From NCBI RefSeq assembly GCF_037975245.1, contig NC_092567.1, positions 8,742,714 to 8,806,713 on the forward strand: DNA of 64,000 nucleotides, in the 5' to 3' direction. Made by a program: the position numbers and the translations under genes. This DNA comes from Apostichopus japonicus. Its lineage: Eukaryota; Echinodermata; Holothuroidea; Aspidochirotida; Stichopodidae. Below are positions 12,665 to 25,010 of the stretch, in pieces. Numbering within the stretch: position 1 is the first letter of the stretch; each line of letters opens with the position of its first letter. The notes beneath the pieces are model-generated. The model worked only from the letters and a program-made list of their open reading frames with translations. It had not been told where the DNA came from and ran no database searches.

Positions 12665-15600
12665 GTAAGTCTTCAGTACAGATAATATTGATGCATGACC
12701 ACAGTTTGTCATCTTAGATGTGTAAGATAATGAGTAAACCTAAGAGATGGAAGTATTGTTCGTATGTCCTTGTATGTGCATAGATAAACAGCTTACGCTC
12801 CTCGTACCCCCAACCCACAGTGTCTGGTATGTATATATGCAAATTAACATTTATACAACACGCGTGACAATGTAAGCAAATAAAGTCATCATTTGCCACT
12901 GACCCAGTTCAACATAACAAAGATTGGGTTTGGATCTTTATATATGTATGCTTGTTGTATTTGAAGACAAGAGCGCTACAGGTAGAGATACCCTCAGGAA
13001 GATCAAAGCAATGTTGAAAAAAGCTGACAACACTGGATTTACAAGCAAATTGTACACATCTGGGTAACATAGGATGGACACAAGTTCGTATGTTGTTGTG
13101 AATGTATAACCATATTGGATACTTTGACTTCTGTATCTATTAAAAAACACGTTATTCGACCTATGAACTAGATTGTTGCTATTTGTGCTCGTCAGTTATC
13201 TCCACATATTGTTAAAATGCTTTTCCTGTGGTTCAATATGATTGCTTCTCAAAAATGCTTAGGTAAAGATAGAAAATATGGAAGTAAATATATAAACCAG
13301 ATCCTCATCACATTTTGTATCACAAAGATATGAATAATATGGAGTTGGTAATATTTTGCATTTGGCAACAGTACAATGAATGGTACCATCAAGACAACGC
13401 TGCTAAAAATATCTTTGTTTTTTTTCATCATTTTTCAATCATTTATCAAAATAGCCATGTGGTATTTTCCTTACAAAATCGTATATGATTCCATGTTCCT
13501 TTTAGTGTTCGATTATTTGTTTAGTCAACCTAATCCAAAATGTATTAAAAATGAAGCTTTTGATAATATCTCATCTCACAAAGATTTCATAGATGACCTG
13601 GTCGACTACCCCAATAACAATACACAAAAAATGTTAGAACGTATACAAACGCTGTGACTATCTTCATCCTAGACAAATTTAGTTTGCAAGTATAGAGACA
13701 AGAACACGAACTAATAAATTACATTTAAAGGAATCTGTAATTTGGTTGACATTGTAAGAGTGAAATATGTGACAAACCAGTCAAAACCTAATATCAGAAA
13801 AACCAAAATATTTTTTTCATGACCTCATTATATTAAATCATCCTCTGCAAATTCTCTCTTTCTCTGTAATTTGTTTTCAAAGAAAGTTTACAATTTCGAG
13901 GGTAATATGCTGATAAGTATTTGTCAGAACTTTTACCAATTCTAGCAGAGTAGAACTATAGAGCAGCAACACTGATGACCCTAACTCACCTGATGTCAAT
14001 AGTATCATACATATGCCCAATTATTTGCATAATAATTTGCATAGTAATATGTTACTGAAAAAGGAACTTAATGTCGTACTCCATAGTAATAACCAAACAC
14101 AAACTGTAAACAATTCTAGTCTACTACCAACCATGTACTACCAACCACAATATCAGCCAGGATATTGTAGGAATAGAAGTGTTTTGCTCTCCAAGCCTCT
14201 TTAATGGAGTTTGCAAGTTTGTTGGACTGTGGAATTAAGGAAAAGACAGTTTTAAATTTGATTCAATTACTTCAGTGGAATTGTGAAATAGAAATCAGAA
14301 TCTGAAGGCCAGAAGGTTCCTAAACAGAGCACACTAAAACTTTGAATGAAATGATATATCGAGAATGAAATATTTTCATCAGCATGAATGACTAACACTA
14401 GGCTATGAAGCTGAATGCCAATGGCAACTCTTAAATACTCATTGTACTGTTGCAAACATGATAAATTAAATCTTAACCAGGAATGCAAAAAACATTGAGG
14501 TTTGATACATGCAATGAGCTGCTTCTTCAAATATATGATGATTCCATTCCTTTACAGATATATCTTACGTTTCCACAGTTTGCTCTCTGTTTCACTGACA
14601 TGAAAGGACCATTGAAGATCACTAACGAGAACATAGTGATGTATATCAGTAATACATCCACTCAGACATTTCCTTATTGATGACAATATTATCAACACTT
14701 GACCAAAACAATATAAGGAGGTCTGTTAGAGGATGTTACAAACTTGACTGGTTGAGAGAAATACATCTAGTGTTAAGGTTTCACTGTAATATCTACAAAA
14801 TGAGCTATGACTGTTTGCTGTGTTGTTTAATGTGTCCCTTCACAGACCAAATGGTTAAGATCAAGCTTACTGACAATGTGAGCATAGATGCATATTTGAC
14901 TCATTCTTCCTTTTGGCTGCAAATAACTTCATATTACCTTGACCCAATTGACCCTACCTTTGATTAATGAAGTCCTCACAGGCAACAAATTGGACAAGTA
15001 GCATCAGCAATGGGACCACTGTGGTAAACCAGTCAGATTAACCTACATTATGTAAAGTAATAATGATGATAGGACTCATTACATTGCATATAGCTTCACT
15101 GTGGTAAGCCATCCTGTTCTGTGCTTATACCTAACATACATCAATGAAGCATGTAATGAATGCAGGCTTAGGGTTACTATTTACTGTCACACTTGCCTGT
15201 CAGTACTTACAATGCAGTAACGAGGCATGCCACAAAGGCAAGTTTTGGGGCTACTATTACTGTCACACTGTACTTACAATGCAGCATGCAATTAAGGCAG
15301 GTTTCAGGGGTAATATGTAATGTCACTAGGCCTGTGCTTAGACCTAAAATGAAAGAATAAAGCATGTAATGAAGGTAGGTATAGGGTTGTAAACCTAAAT
15401 TCTGAATATTTTGGCCTCACAACATATAACATTAATTGTTGACATATATGTCTGAGTTACTGTCAGGCACAGTGTATCCTTCTTTGAACCTCAGATATAC
15501 CATTAATACTATCTGTCATTCTGTCTCCATTGTGTCTGCTGCCTAGCACAAATATTGAACTTGAAACAATCCCTGATTCATGCTTTAATTACAGTGATAT

Positions 15601-15829
15601 TAATGATGTCACAACACCATAAAACAAAACATCATTAACATACACCATGTGAATGATAGTTTTACAAATAACTATATATAATGGTTACTGATTAAATTAT
15701 AGGAAGATTTGATGCTACAAATAAAACAATGGTACAGTGACACTATTACAATGTGTCAACACCTTGATATGATGCCTGCAGTAAACTATACACATTGAAA
15801 CCCATATAATCTGTCTGCTTGGATTACAG
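12665..15829 (+). other. NLR intron 3
   Basis: A 3.2-kb phase 1 intron. It contains unassigned open stretches at 13376-13657, 14483-14680 and 14677-14967 (plus strand). The last two look like pieces of one decayed open frame, possibly retroelement-derived, but I recognise no motif. Two ATTTGCAT octamers lie 12 bp apart at 14023 and 14035. From about 15040 to 15370 a loosely repeated sequence with GCATGTAATGAATGCAGG/CAGTACTTACAATGCAG-like words occurs. Confidence 0.5.
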
Positions 15830-16146
15830 GAGCATCTTCAGCAGCCCCATCAATCAATGTGCAAGAAACCTTGAACAGCATCAACCCGCTTGACCTCCAG
15901 TATGTCTTTCGCTTTGCATGTGGACTCAACAAGTCAGCAGCAGACATCATCATCAAACACCTGCAAAAAACCAAAGAGGGACGTCAGTTTGCAATTCTTT
16001 GTATGCTTGAACAAGAAGAAAATTCAGACCAATTCAGGCAGTCAGTTAAGGACTTGGTTTCAAGGGATGTTGAAATTTTCTTTTATCATGCCAAATTATT
16101 ACAGAGGTCTACCATACAAGTCCTTGAAGTCGCTTCAGCTAATCAG
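15830..16146 (+). CDS. NLR exon 4: post-NACHT helical linker
   Basis: Acceptor GGATTACAG|GA completes the glycine codon split by exon 3. The donor TCAG|GTAATT at 16147 leaves the frame in phase 0. Residues 515-620 include NPLDLQYVFRFACGLN (about 533-548) and FAILCMLEQ, then end LLQRSTIQVLEVASANQ. These strings match the region between NACHT and LRRs as I remember it in echinoderm NLRs, where the helices pack against the winged-helix domain. With exons 1-3 this gives 620 uninterrupted codons. If the donor is not used, the frame stays open for 74 more codons and ends at a poly(A) signal (see separate entry). Confidence 0.85.
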
Positions 16147-16371
16147 GTAATTATCAATTTGTGTATTGATACTCTTAACACACCAGAACAAGTTCTTAAG
16201 TTGAAAAAGTTCACCCATCTTGGTTTACTTTATTTAATATTTGTGACTCATCTTTGCTACACACATTGTTTAGATTTATATTACAACAGTTTATTGCAAC
16301 TAACAGTTCAACTCTTTTCGTTTTTAATCATTTGGGTTCTGATTTTCCTTCTCATTGTGGATAGACAATAA
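16147..16371 (+). CDS. Possible retained-intron C-terminus of exon 4
   Basis: Reading through the exon 4 donor gives 74 extra codons and a TAA at 16369-16371. The tail contains a strongly hydrophobic stretch (FLIIWVLIFLLIV, about 13 residues preceded by other apolar residues) that could span a membrane. An LRR-less isoform with this tail is conceivable; such truncated NLRs are known in other animals. It could equally be chance openness of intron sequence. Confidence 0.25.
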   Translation, partial: VIINLCIDTLNTPEQVLKLKKFTHLGLLYLIFVTHLCYTHCLDLYYNSLLQLTVQLFSFLIIWVLIFLLIVDRQ

Positions 16372-16372
16372 A
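16367..16372 (+). promoter_or_regulatory. AATAAA polyadenylation signal overlapping a stop codon
   Basis: The canonical AATAAA overlaps the TAA that ends the read-through frame of exon 4, giving a candidate premature polyadenylation site. A T/GT-rich stretch follows (TTTCCTTTCTGAATAG). Only a transcript 3' end would show it is used. Confidence 0.3.
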
Positions 16373-17094
16373 CTTACTAACTTATTAAATTTCCTTTCTG
16401 AATAGTTTTGACATTCTGAAGAAGTTTCTATCATCTCACTCCCTTAGTCGGAAATGTAATACATATAGCACCACATCAAAAAATACGTCCCAACAGCATG
16501 CATGCACAAAACAACTATTATTTTGTGTGGAAAGATGACCATAATATAGCAGCAATGATTTGATAAAACAATGTGATATTATAAATCTTAAAAAAAGGTA
16601 GCTGGTTCTTGGCTTACCTTGGAAGACACGAAAGCAGGTTCTTTAATTTATCCTTTGTAATAATACTGATGTGCTTGTTATGGAATGCTGTTGTGGGTTG
16701 ACTTCTTCTCAGCTTTAAATGAAAAGGAATGAACAATATAAGCACAGATGTGTAGTAAATAAATTGCATTGGGGTGGTAAAGAATATGTTAGTGCTCAGG
16801 CCTGGTCCATGAAACAAAAATGTGGAAAAGCAAGATAATAACCAATGAAATAATTATCTTGTCACAATGTTGGGATCACTTTCGGAAGTTGACAGCATGT
16901 AGTTTATAAATGTATTATATTCCTTTCAAATAAGAACACACATGAATATGCACATCACTTTATGATCAGGGCTGTAACTATACATCCCATTGTATTCTTG
17001 TTTGGGTCTGGTGGTCTAATATGCATAAATATGCATAAATACACTAAAATATAATTACTTAATACAGCTCTATTGCCTTGATCAAAGGTATTCA
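16373..17094 (+). other. Intronic, no supported feature
   Basis: AT-rich intron sequence upstream of the first large duplicated segment. No exon, RNA gene or recognised repeat. Confidence 0.5.
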
Positions 17095-20000
17095 GCAAAA
17101 CCCATTACCACTTCAAAAACTGAAAGTTGAGAATTGAGTTGTAAAGACTCTCACCCACAAAAGAAGTAATGTCATCAGTGATGTTGGATGTCTGAATTTT
17201 CTTTTTCAATTCCTTGAAAGACATATACAGGAAAACCGTTGCAATGCAATGTTGAAAACTGTACCAGCTGGAGGTCAAAGAGAGAATACAAAATAAATCA
17301 ACCTTCCTTTCACTAGATTTATCAAGGTGAAAATTCAAGAGGTCTGTGATAACTTTTGGACCACAGTAAAGAAGAGTGCTTTACTCAAAGTATCTATTGT
17401 GGCATGTACTTGAGTCTATAGTGTTCAGTTAGAACCATTGAAATAGTTGCTGACATCATGCTATAAATGTATTGCTGTTTTCATCTTTGGGTTTGTTGGA
17501 CTGACATAGCTCACAGCAAAGGACTTGAACATTATTCAAAGCAATTTTGCTTTATCATACTGCCGCTTTGGGGCATGTTTTGATTCTGAGGTATTCAACA
17601 CAATTAGTTACTACGACTCTATTAGTACTAGATTATGAACTTCATGTTGCCTTCAAAGAGTTTCTGAGAAAAAACAACAGTTTCATTTACTTGTGATTCC
17701 TGTGTACATATATCAAATTACATCAAATATCAGGTTATCTTCACATAAAATTTGAAATCACTTTTTGGATGCACTGACATGGGGACCGCAGGGAAGGTTA
17801 GGACAGTAATGGAGATATCTTTGTTGCTATTTATTTTTACATGTAATAAAAAAAAACACTTAGATGTGACATATGTAACATATAACAAGCGGAAGCATAC
17901 AGGCTCCAGACTGTGTAACAAAATCACTGACTCACTTGCTGAGGCAGTTGTGCTATTCACTCTTACATTACATATAGTAACAAACTCACTTAATACATGT
18001 CTCCACTGGAACAGAATGATGGAGTCACATGTGTCACAAGTATGTCACATATTAAATTATTTACAAATGTCTTAGCCTTGGCAAATCTTGGGTTTTTAAC
18101 AAAAGGAAATACTCTCAAGTAGGTCCTCCTACTGTACTACTGGGAGGAGTTTACAGGCTCACTTCAAGAAAACTAACCCTATTCAAATAGCTTACTTTAT
18201 TGTTGGGATATTAATGTTGATGATAATGCATTGAGGTTTCGAAAACTTCAATGCACTAGACTTCTGCTTGTTAGCATAACCAGAACTAGCTGTTACAATA
18301 ACACTATGTCATGATAACACAGGTCAGCCTACTGTACATGGTTATACACACCTCCATCAAAAACAGTAGGGTTCTTGTACTCAATGTTATGAATCTACAC
18401 ACCAAGTATTACAAAACCAAACCAAACCTTGATCTCTGATAACTTCGCACATTAAGGTTGCAGAGGAGTCACCTATGGACAATTTAGATTGGAATATGCC
18501 CACAAAACTTCAAAGAATCAACTTGATAGAAGCTAATACAGGTCACTGGAGGTCAACCTGAGGTCAAAGGTCACCCAAATGCAGGTCGACTATTGTATTA
18601 CAATAGCATAACTCCCAACCTTGATGGACATTTGGTTCTCAAGTTGTTGCAAAAATACTAGTTTCTGACCCCTATATGAACTTTGTTGACCTTGGATCAC
18701 ATGACTGTTATGTTTGGAAACGATCCTTTACCCCATTCACAACTAGTCCAAAAATATCAAGCATGTCGGACCCTGTCAATGGTAGTTTCACAAATTATTG
18801 CAAAAAAAAACAACACATTTTGACCCATAATTGACCTTTGGTGACCTTCGATCACATCACGGTATAAAAAACGTGTCCCTACTTCATTCACAACTTGTCC
18901 CAATATATCAGCCATGTCAGACTTTGTGACTAGTAGTTGTTGCAAAACGTAGCATAATTTGGCAGTTTTTTGCACATAAGCAACATTGAATGACCTTGGA
19001 TGACCTAATGGTTTTCATCAAAAATGTTCCCCTTGATGATGTGCACTCTGTCCTAAAATCTCAACCTTGATGGACATTTAGTTCTCAAGTTATTGCAAAA
19101 ATACAAGTTTTTGACCCCCTTAATGACCTTTGTTGACCTTGGATCATATTACCGTTAAGTTTGGAAACGATCCCTTACCCCATTCACAAATAGTCCCAAA
19201 ATATCAATCATGTCCGACCCTGTCAGTGGTAGTTTCACAAGTTATTGAGGAAAAAAAAACATTTTGACCCATAAATGACCTTTGGTGACCTTGGATCACA
19301 TCACAGTTATTTTGAAAAATGTGCCCCTACTTCTTTCACAACTTTTCCTCATATAACAGCCATGTCAGACTTTGTGACTAGAAGTTGTTGCAAAAATTAG
19401 CATAAGTTGGCAGTTTTTTGCACATAATCAACCTTAAATGACCTTGGATTGCCTGATGATTTTTAACAAAAATGTTCCTCTTGATGATGTGCACTCTGTC
19501 CCAAAATTTGTTTGGCCTAAAATGTTCACACATAATGTTATTGCTAGAAAGGTATCATAAGCAACCTTTGCCCCACATAACTTTAGAACTGGGTGTCCGA
19601 TTGAAGTGGGAGTTGGTTTCCTATATAGAGCACAAAGAGCTCTATCATATATTAAAATATTGAAAACCTTTTTTTTTTTTTTTGCCCCATATCTCCTAAA
19701 ATGAGCATATTTTCAAGATTTGACCTTTAACCTTGCTGTCAGATGTAGTTTGACACGCTGATTCCAAAAAGCAACATGACAAGTTTGTGCGACCATCCTA
19801 ACTGTACTTATTAAAACAAATGACCTCTGATAACTTCGCACACGAAGGTCGCACAGGGGTCAACCATGGACCATTTTGATCGGAAGGTACCTTTGAGATC
19901 CGATTTTGGCCACGAAAATTCGAATAACCAAAAAAACTGATAAGGGTCACCGGAGGTCAACCTGAGGTCAAATGTCACCTAGATGCGGGTCGACTCCTGG

Positions 20001-23000
20001 ATTACAATAGCGTAACTCCCAACCTTGACGGACATTTTTTTCTCAAGTTACTGCAAAAATACTAGCTTTTGACCCCTGATTGACCTTGGATCACATGCCC
20101 TTTATGTTTTGAAACGATCCCTAAACCCATTCACAACTACTCCCAAAATATCAACCATGTCCGACCCTGTCAATGGGAGTTATTGCTTGTTTTCATACTT
20201 TGGTGTTTGGCCTCTAACTGACCTTTGGTGACCTTCACAGGCTCCAAAAACAATAGGGCACATCTACTTAGTGTGGTACTCATAAACACCAAATATTAGA
20301 TTGGTCCAAGCTTCCCTACTTGAGATATCGTGTTTACAAGCGAAGCGTCACACACAGACGCGCACACCCTCACACACACACACTCCGCCTGCATGAATGC
20401 ATATGTTACGATTATCATCGAAACCAAAAATGGACCATATTTATTGATCATATACACCGTTTTGTGTACATTTAAAATTGGTAAGCAATATAATGCATGG
20501 CATACCGTGCCTTATAGATGGTGTATGTAGGTTAGACTGAGGCCTTTATCTTCCCTTAGGTTCTTAGGGAGTTTGTTGATCAAGCTTGTCTCTGCTCCAC
20601 CAGGATAAAGGAAGTAACAAAATCACTTTCTACCCAGACTCAAATCTAATTATAACTACAACCCAGCTTACCAGTCCTGTTATACACTAATCATAAACTT
20701 ACCATTACCATCAGCATATTGTAAACCATTCTGTGCAAGATCCGCATCATGTGACCCCCAAAGATCATCTCAAGACTGATTAATCCACATTTACCTATTG
20801 AGGAGATAAAGACAAAAGCAATAAGAATCAGTTGTCACTTATTCCATATTGAGAATATCTGAACTAGATGTTTAATGCAACAATAACATCCCTTGTTATT
20901 TAGTTGACTTTTTAATATTTACTCAACACTTATTCCATTGCTCACAGAAGTCAAGCGGATTGTTTTTATCAAACAATTGGTATACCAGTGTGAAGCAGAG
21001 AATGCTCTAATACATAAATGTTGTTGTCTTTGCTTTCACAACGGTCCTAGTAACTTCATTTCCACTGTTGCCAATATACATCAACCTGACCCCCCCCCCC
21101 CTTACCCAAACACACACTTATAACATAAGTACATAAGAACTTTAAGACCATAAACATAATAAAAAATGCATTAAGGATTTCAGATGACATAACATGCTAA
21201 GAGCTTGTCCAATTGTGTTGTATCTTCTGTGATAGAATCGTAAACTGTTACTTGTCACAGTGCAATACCCAATACCTAGCATTACCCATGACAACTATTT
21301 AATAGGATTGGATAGGTTGACTAAACATTAATCTGAAATTGAGACAAGCATTGAATCTTCAATACAAACTAAGTAAAATATGTGATACAGAATAGTTTAT
21401 TTTATCTTAGGATAAACAAAGACTTAAAAAGTGGGTATGGTGATAAAATTGTGCATGGAACTGTGTCTGGTTCTCAATGTCACTGATTTTGTGTACACCT
21501 TACTTGAATAATGCTTCTTTAGACTCACAAGATGTGGTTGTGAATCTTAGAACTGGTGTGCGACAGTTTTTCAGGAGTTTGGAGAAAAATATCAAAGAAG
21601 TAAAGGAGATACAAACCCAACCATAATCTTCAGCTGATACGAAAGACATCTTTGAGATGAATACCAAAGGTGGAGGTGATTTGCATTTTACTGTCCAATT
21701 ATATTTCAAGTCATACTTCCAATATGTAAGCAAATGCTTAAAACAGTCATCTCTACTGTACTACAGTAAATAAACAATTAAACATCATAACAAATAAAGT
21801 ACATTCAAGATTATATCCATAGTTATGTGACCTTTGTGTGACCTACAGTACCTAAATTAATCAAGTTGTTTTTTGTTTGTTTGATGGAGTGTTCATTACA
21901 AATACCTCTAACACATAGCTCAGCAATACAGACTGAGTTGACTTTTTTAATGTTTTTACAACATTATGGTATAACTAAAATTATATTTTGAGTTTATGGT
22001 TTTAATCTGAGGGAAACAAATACCTAAACAGAAGACATATTTGTTGGTAACCCAAACTACTTTCATACAAACCAACAAGTTGTCTTCTAGTCTTACCATT
22101 CTGGGAGTGCCAGAAGTTCTAGAAGACTTTATGCATTTGAGTCTCAGGCGGCAATTTTTATTTCAGTTTGGCAAATGTTAAAATGTATCAGAGGGTGTTT
22201 GGGCAAATATTGTGTCATGACAAGCTCATTACAAACATACCAATTACTGGATTAATCAGCAAGAATCCGATCATTTTAATGTTCTTACTAGGGATTAATT
22301 CTGTCAGATGTATTTTGAGTGGATGAGTTAAGACTTGATACAAAATTAATTTAGTGAGAGTGAATGAAGGTAAAAGAGTATTCCTTGATCTGAGATGCTA
22401 TCCAAAAAACATACCAGAGGTTGTTGAAACATTACTATCACTGTTATATACTAACCATTAATGTGATTACCATCACATGGAAGAAATATCAGATGATGAA
22501 CCATTCATTGTCCTTGTCAGCACAGTATGAATGTGACTTCCTTCGAAAACTGGTAACTGCAGGTGGAATAGGTGATACCTTAGTAGCTCGCTTCAAAATT
22601 ACCCTAATGAAGAGAAAAGAAAGTGATGTGAATGAGATTTAAGTCCTAATTATAGGAGAAATTGAGAATGTCAGTCAGAAATAGATATGTGAATGTCTCT
22701 GGCTAACTACCCTGTATACATGGACAATCACAGAGAAAAAAATACAGAGGAAGGAAAGTACACTTCAGTTTCCAATAACCAGGTATTAAGTGTAAAAATT
22801 AGCCAGTTAAGCATGAAACTTGAACCGGATTGTCCGTTGTTGAGTGGAAGTGGCATATAAAGGTGTGGTGCAGTGATATTAATGAGCTCCCAATGGAGAG
22901 TCCAACCTCACACAAACCCAACCATGCATGGTTTGGGCTTGACTGAGAAATTTGTGAGATTTTGCACCTCTCTTTCGTAATGAGGACAGAATGTCTTTTG

Positions 23001-24052
23001 AATTTCCACTCATTAGGAGATAATTGTATCTAATTTAGTGTGTCAGCTTTGGTGGATGTGTTTTCATGATATTTTTCTTTATTTAATGGCACCAGGCCCC
23101 CGGAGATTGCATTGGCTACATTGACCTAGTTACACCACTCTCGGGGGGGGGGGTGTCTCTTTCTAGATTTTAGATCACCAAAGGTTTATAAAGTACCCTG
23201 TTCAGCTGGTCAATAGCCATACAATATGGACAGTTCTTTCTACAAATTTGGCAGATGTGGACACTTGTGACCTCAAAATTTTGAGTTAAAAAGTTTTGAG
23301 ATGAAAAAGTCAAAATTTTTGACTTTTGAGGTGAAAATCTTGAGATCAAAATTCCAAATATTGAGAAAGCAAATTCAAAATTTTGAAATTTGGGGACACA
23401 TATTTTTTGTTTTAAGCCACCGTACTAGGTCGGTGAAGTTAGATCAGTTTTGAGACCAATTAGATTTCTTAAAACCAACTGCAGTGACTGGCTCAGCAAT
23501 GTTAAAAATTAAACAAGCATAAGTGACAATTCTTTATTCACAGCTGTACATATTCAGATTAGTAGGAAGTATTTCCAATTGTGTTCTCTGTTTATAGGGC
23601 TGGACTTACAAGGGTACTGCAAAGCTCTCTAATTTCTATATAGTATAAATCTAAGCCCTGGTGGGAGTCCCTGGGGACTTTAGCTGAGGCATTTTTACTT
23701 TTCAGATATTTAATGTTCTCTGATAGTGATTTTGCAGCCCAAGTGAAGCCAATGGGGGGGGGGGGAGGGGGAAAGTTATAACCACCCTTATGGATGCCAG
23801 TGCATACCTGTTTTAATGCCCTCTAAATGTGTTTATTTTAAACAGTATTTAGCTCTCAAATATGCAAGGAAGAAATGTTATCATGACATGATATTGATAA
23901 AGAGTGGCAGGGGAATTTAAATTCCTTAACCATGCCTGCTAGCCATATGTTTGGTGAATAAAGTCACAACAACCAGATTAACTTAATTCTTACCATTCCT
24001 ATGTAACTCTGTGCATCAAGAAGTGTAGGATACTGAAAGAAGCTTGATAGAT
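17095..24052. repeat. Large direct duplication, copy A
   Basis: This 7-kb stretch is collinear with 26165-34530. Anchor words shared in the same order include CATTAC (17103/26173), ATCTTTGGG (17483/26529), TATGTCACAT (18041/27457), TCCGCATCAT (20741/29522), ACTTATAACAT (21117/30203), ACCATTA (22454/32812) and AGAGTGGCAG (23901/34379). Spacing varies from 8.8 to 10.5 kb because both copies gained and lost segments. Copy A has extra sequence at about 21560-22225 and within 18.4-20.3 kb. Many mismatches show the event is old. Neither copy carries a recognisable gene. Confidence 0.88.
18540..20240. repeat. About 446-bp tandem units rich in TGACC words inside copy A
   Basis: The word CAACCTTGA(T/C)GGACATTT recurs at 18616, 19062 and 20020. 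It is followed each time by a similar sequence containing CAAGTTxxTGCAAAAATAC, GACCTTGGATCAC and CATGTCxGACCCTGTCA. The first two units are 446 bp apart; the third follows intervening, partly repeated sequence. AGGTCAACCTGAGGTCAAA precedes the first and third units. Confidence 0.75.
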
Positions 24053-24545
24053 GCATACAGACCTAATCTGTTTGACCCCAAAATATGGAGAATAACATTT
24101 TTCAGGGCCAAAAACCGGGAGAATAAGGGGAAAATAGGAAGGTTGGTCATTTTCAACTGAAATTATATAAATACTCCTAAATAGTCTACAGTACTGCTCA
24201 TGTAAAACTGGACATGTGTACGCGCACAGGATCGTATAAACAAGTACAATCGCGTATAAAATCGTTGACAAACAAATTGCCGCGTAGACACCTCGTATAA
24301 TCCCTGTACGAGTTTATACGCAGGTTATGCTATTGTGCTCAATGAATAGGGGTTAAAGTCACCGAAAGAATTAGTGAGATGTTTGAAACAGCCGTTTCTT
24401 AAATCGTAGTTTAAGACGTGATATTCACCTAGCATCGAAGAGGACGCAGGTAAAGTGTGTGCCGGCATAGAACTTAACTGTTTTTTTTTGTCGTATACAA
24501 GTAGCCTACATGCGAACTGCACACATTCGGTACGCCGCATGTACA
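24053..24545. repeat. Inverted repeat, left arm (partner 36245-36745)
   Basis: The stretch beginning near TTTGACCCCAAAATA and including GAGAATAACATTTTTCA, several TTTATACG/CGTATAA words, CACCTAGCA and GTAGCCTACATGCGAACTGCA is found in reverse complement at 36245-36745. The arms are about 0.5 kb, clearly related but diverged. It is probably two copies of one interspersed element inserted in opposite orientation, flanking copy B of the large duplication. Confidence 0.85.
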
Positions 24546-24576
24546 AACAAGTGACAACTTGTGTTTATTAAACTTG

Positions 24577-25010
24577 TGCAGGCGCGTATCCAGGGGGGGG
24601 GGCGTGCCCCCCGGATAAGAAAGAGAGGAGAGAAAAAAAAAAGGAAAAAAAGAGGGGGAAAAAGAGAGAAAAAGGAGAAAAGGAGGGAACAAAAGAAAAA
24701 CGCCAAAGACACCGGGAAGAGAAAGAGGAACAGTGACATAATTACAGCGCTGATCCATATTATATACACAGAGTAGCCAGTGGCGTATCGAGGATTTCGG
24801 AAGGGGCATGCGCCTCGGCCTACCCCTTACACCGACAACTCCAATTTTGACGTTTCCATTTTTCCTCTCTCACTAATGTATATATATACTCTATATGGTA
24901 TATCATAACCCACGTGTGTGTATGGACGCCTTAAACAGTTGTACAATTGTGCTATGAAAAAAACTGTGGCTGGTCACGAGCTCGGCCGAGTCGTTGGGGA
25001 ACATGGCGCA
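24577..25010. repeat. Interspersed repeat CAGGCGCGTATCC..., copy 1 (partner 45840-46316, inverted)
   Basis: Begins CAGGCGCGTATCCAGG with a G tract, then a purine-rich (A/G) stretch. It continues with AGCCAGTGGCGTATCGAGG, GACGTTTCCATTTTTCCTCTC and GGACGCCTTAAA, and ends near CTCGGCCGAGTCGTTGGGG. The same blocks in reverse order and complement lie at 45840-46316. The purine tract gives spurious Lys/Arg/Glu-rich open frames on one strand and Phe/Leu/Ser-rich ones on the other. Confidence 0.85.

Noticed and set aside
13376-13657. 93-codon frame with a hydrophobic N-terminus in intron 3
   Set aside because: Phe/Ile/Leu bias is what T-rich intron sequence gives; no family, promoter or splice support.
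24561-24809. Lys/Arg/Glu-rich and Phe/Ser/Leu-rich frames on opposite strands
   Set aside because: They translate the purine/pyrimidine tract of an interspersed repeat, which has an inverted copy at 46.1-46.3 kb giving the same artefacts.
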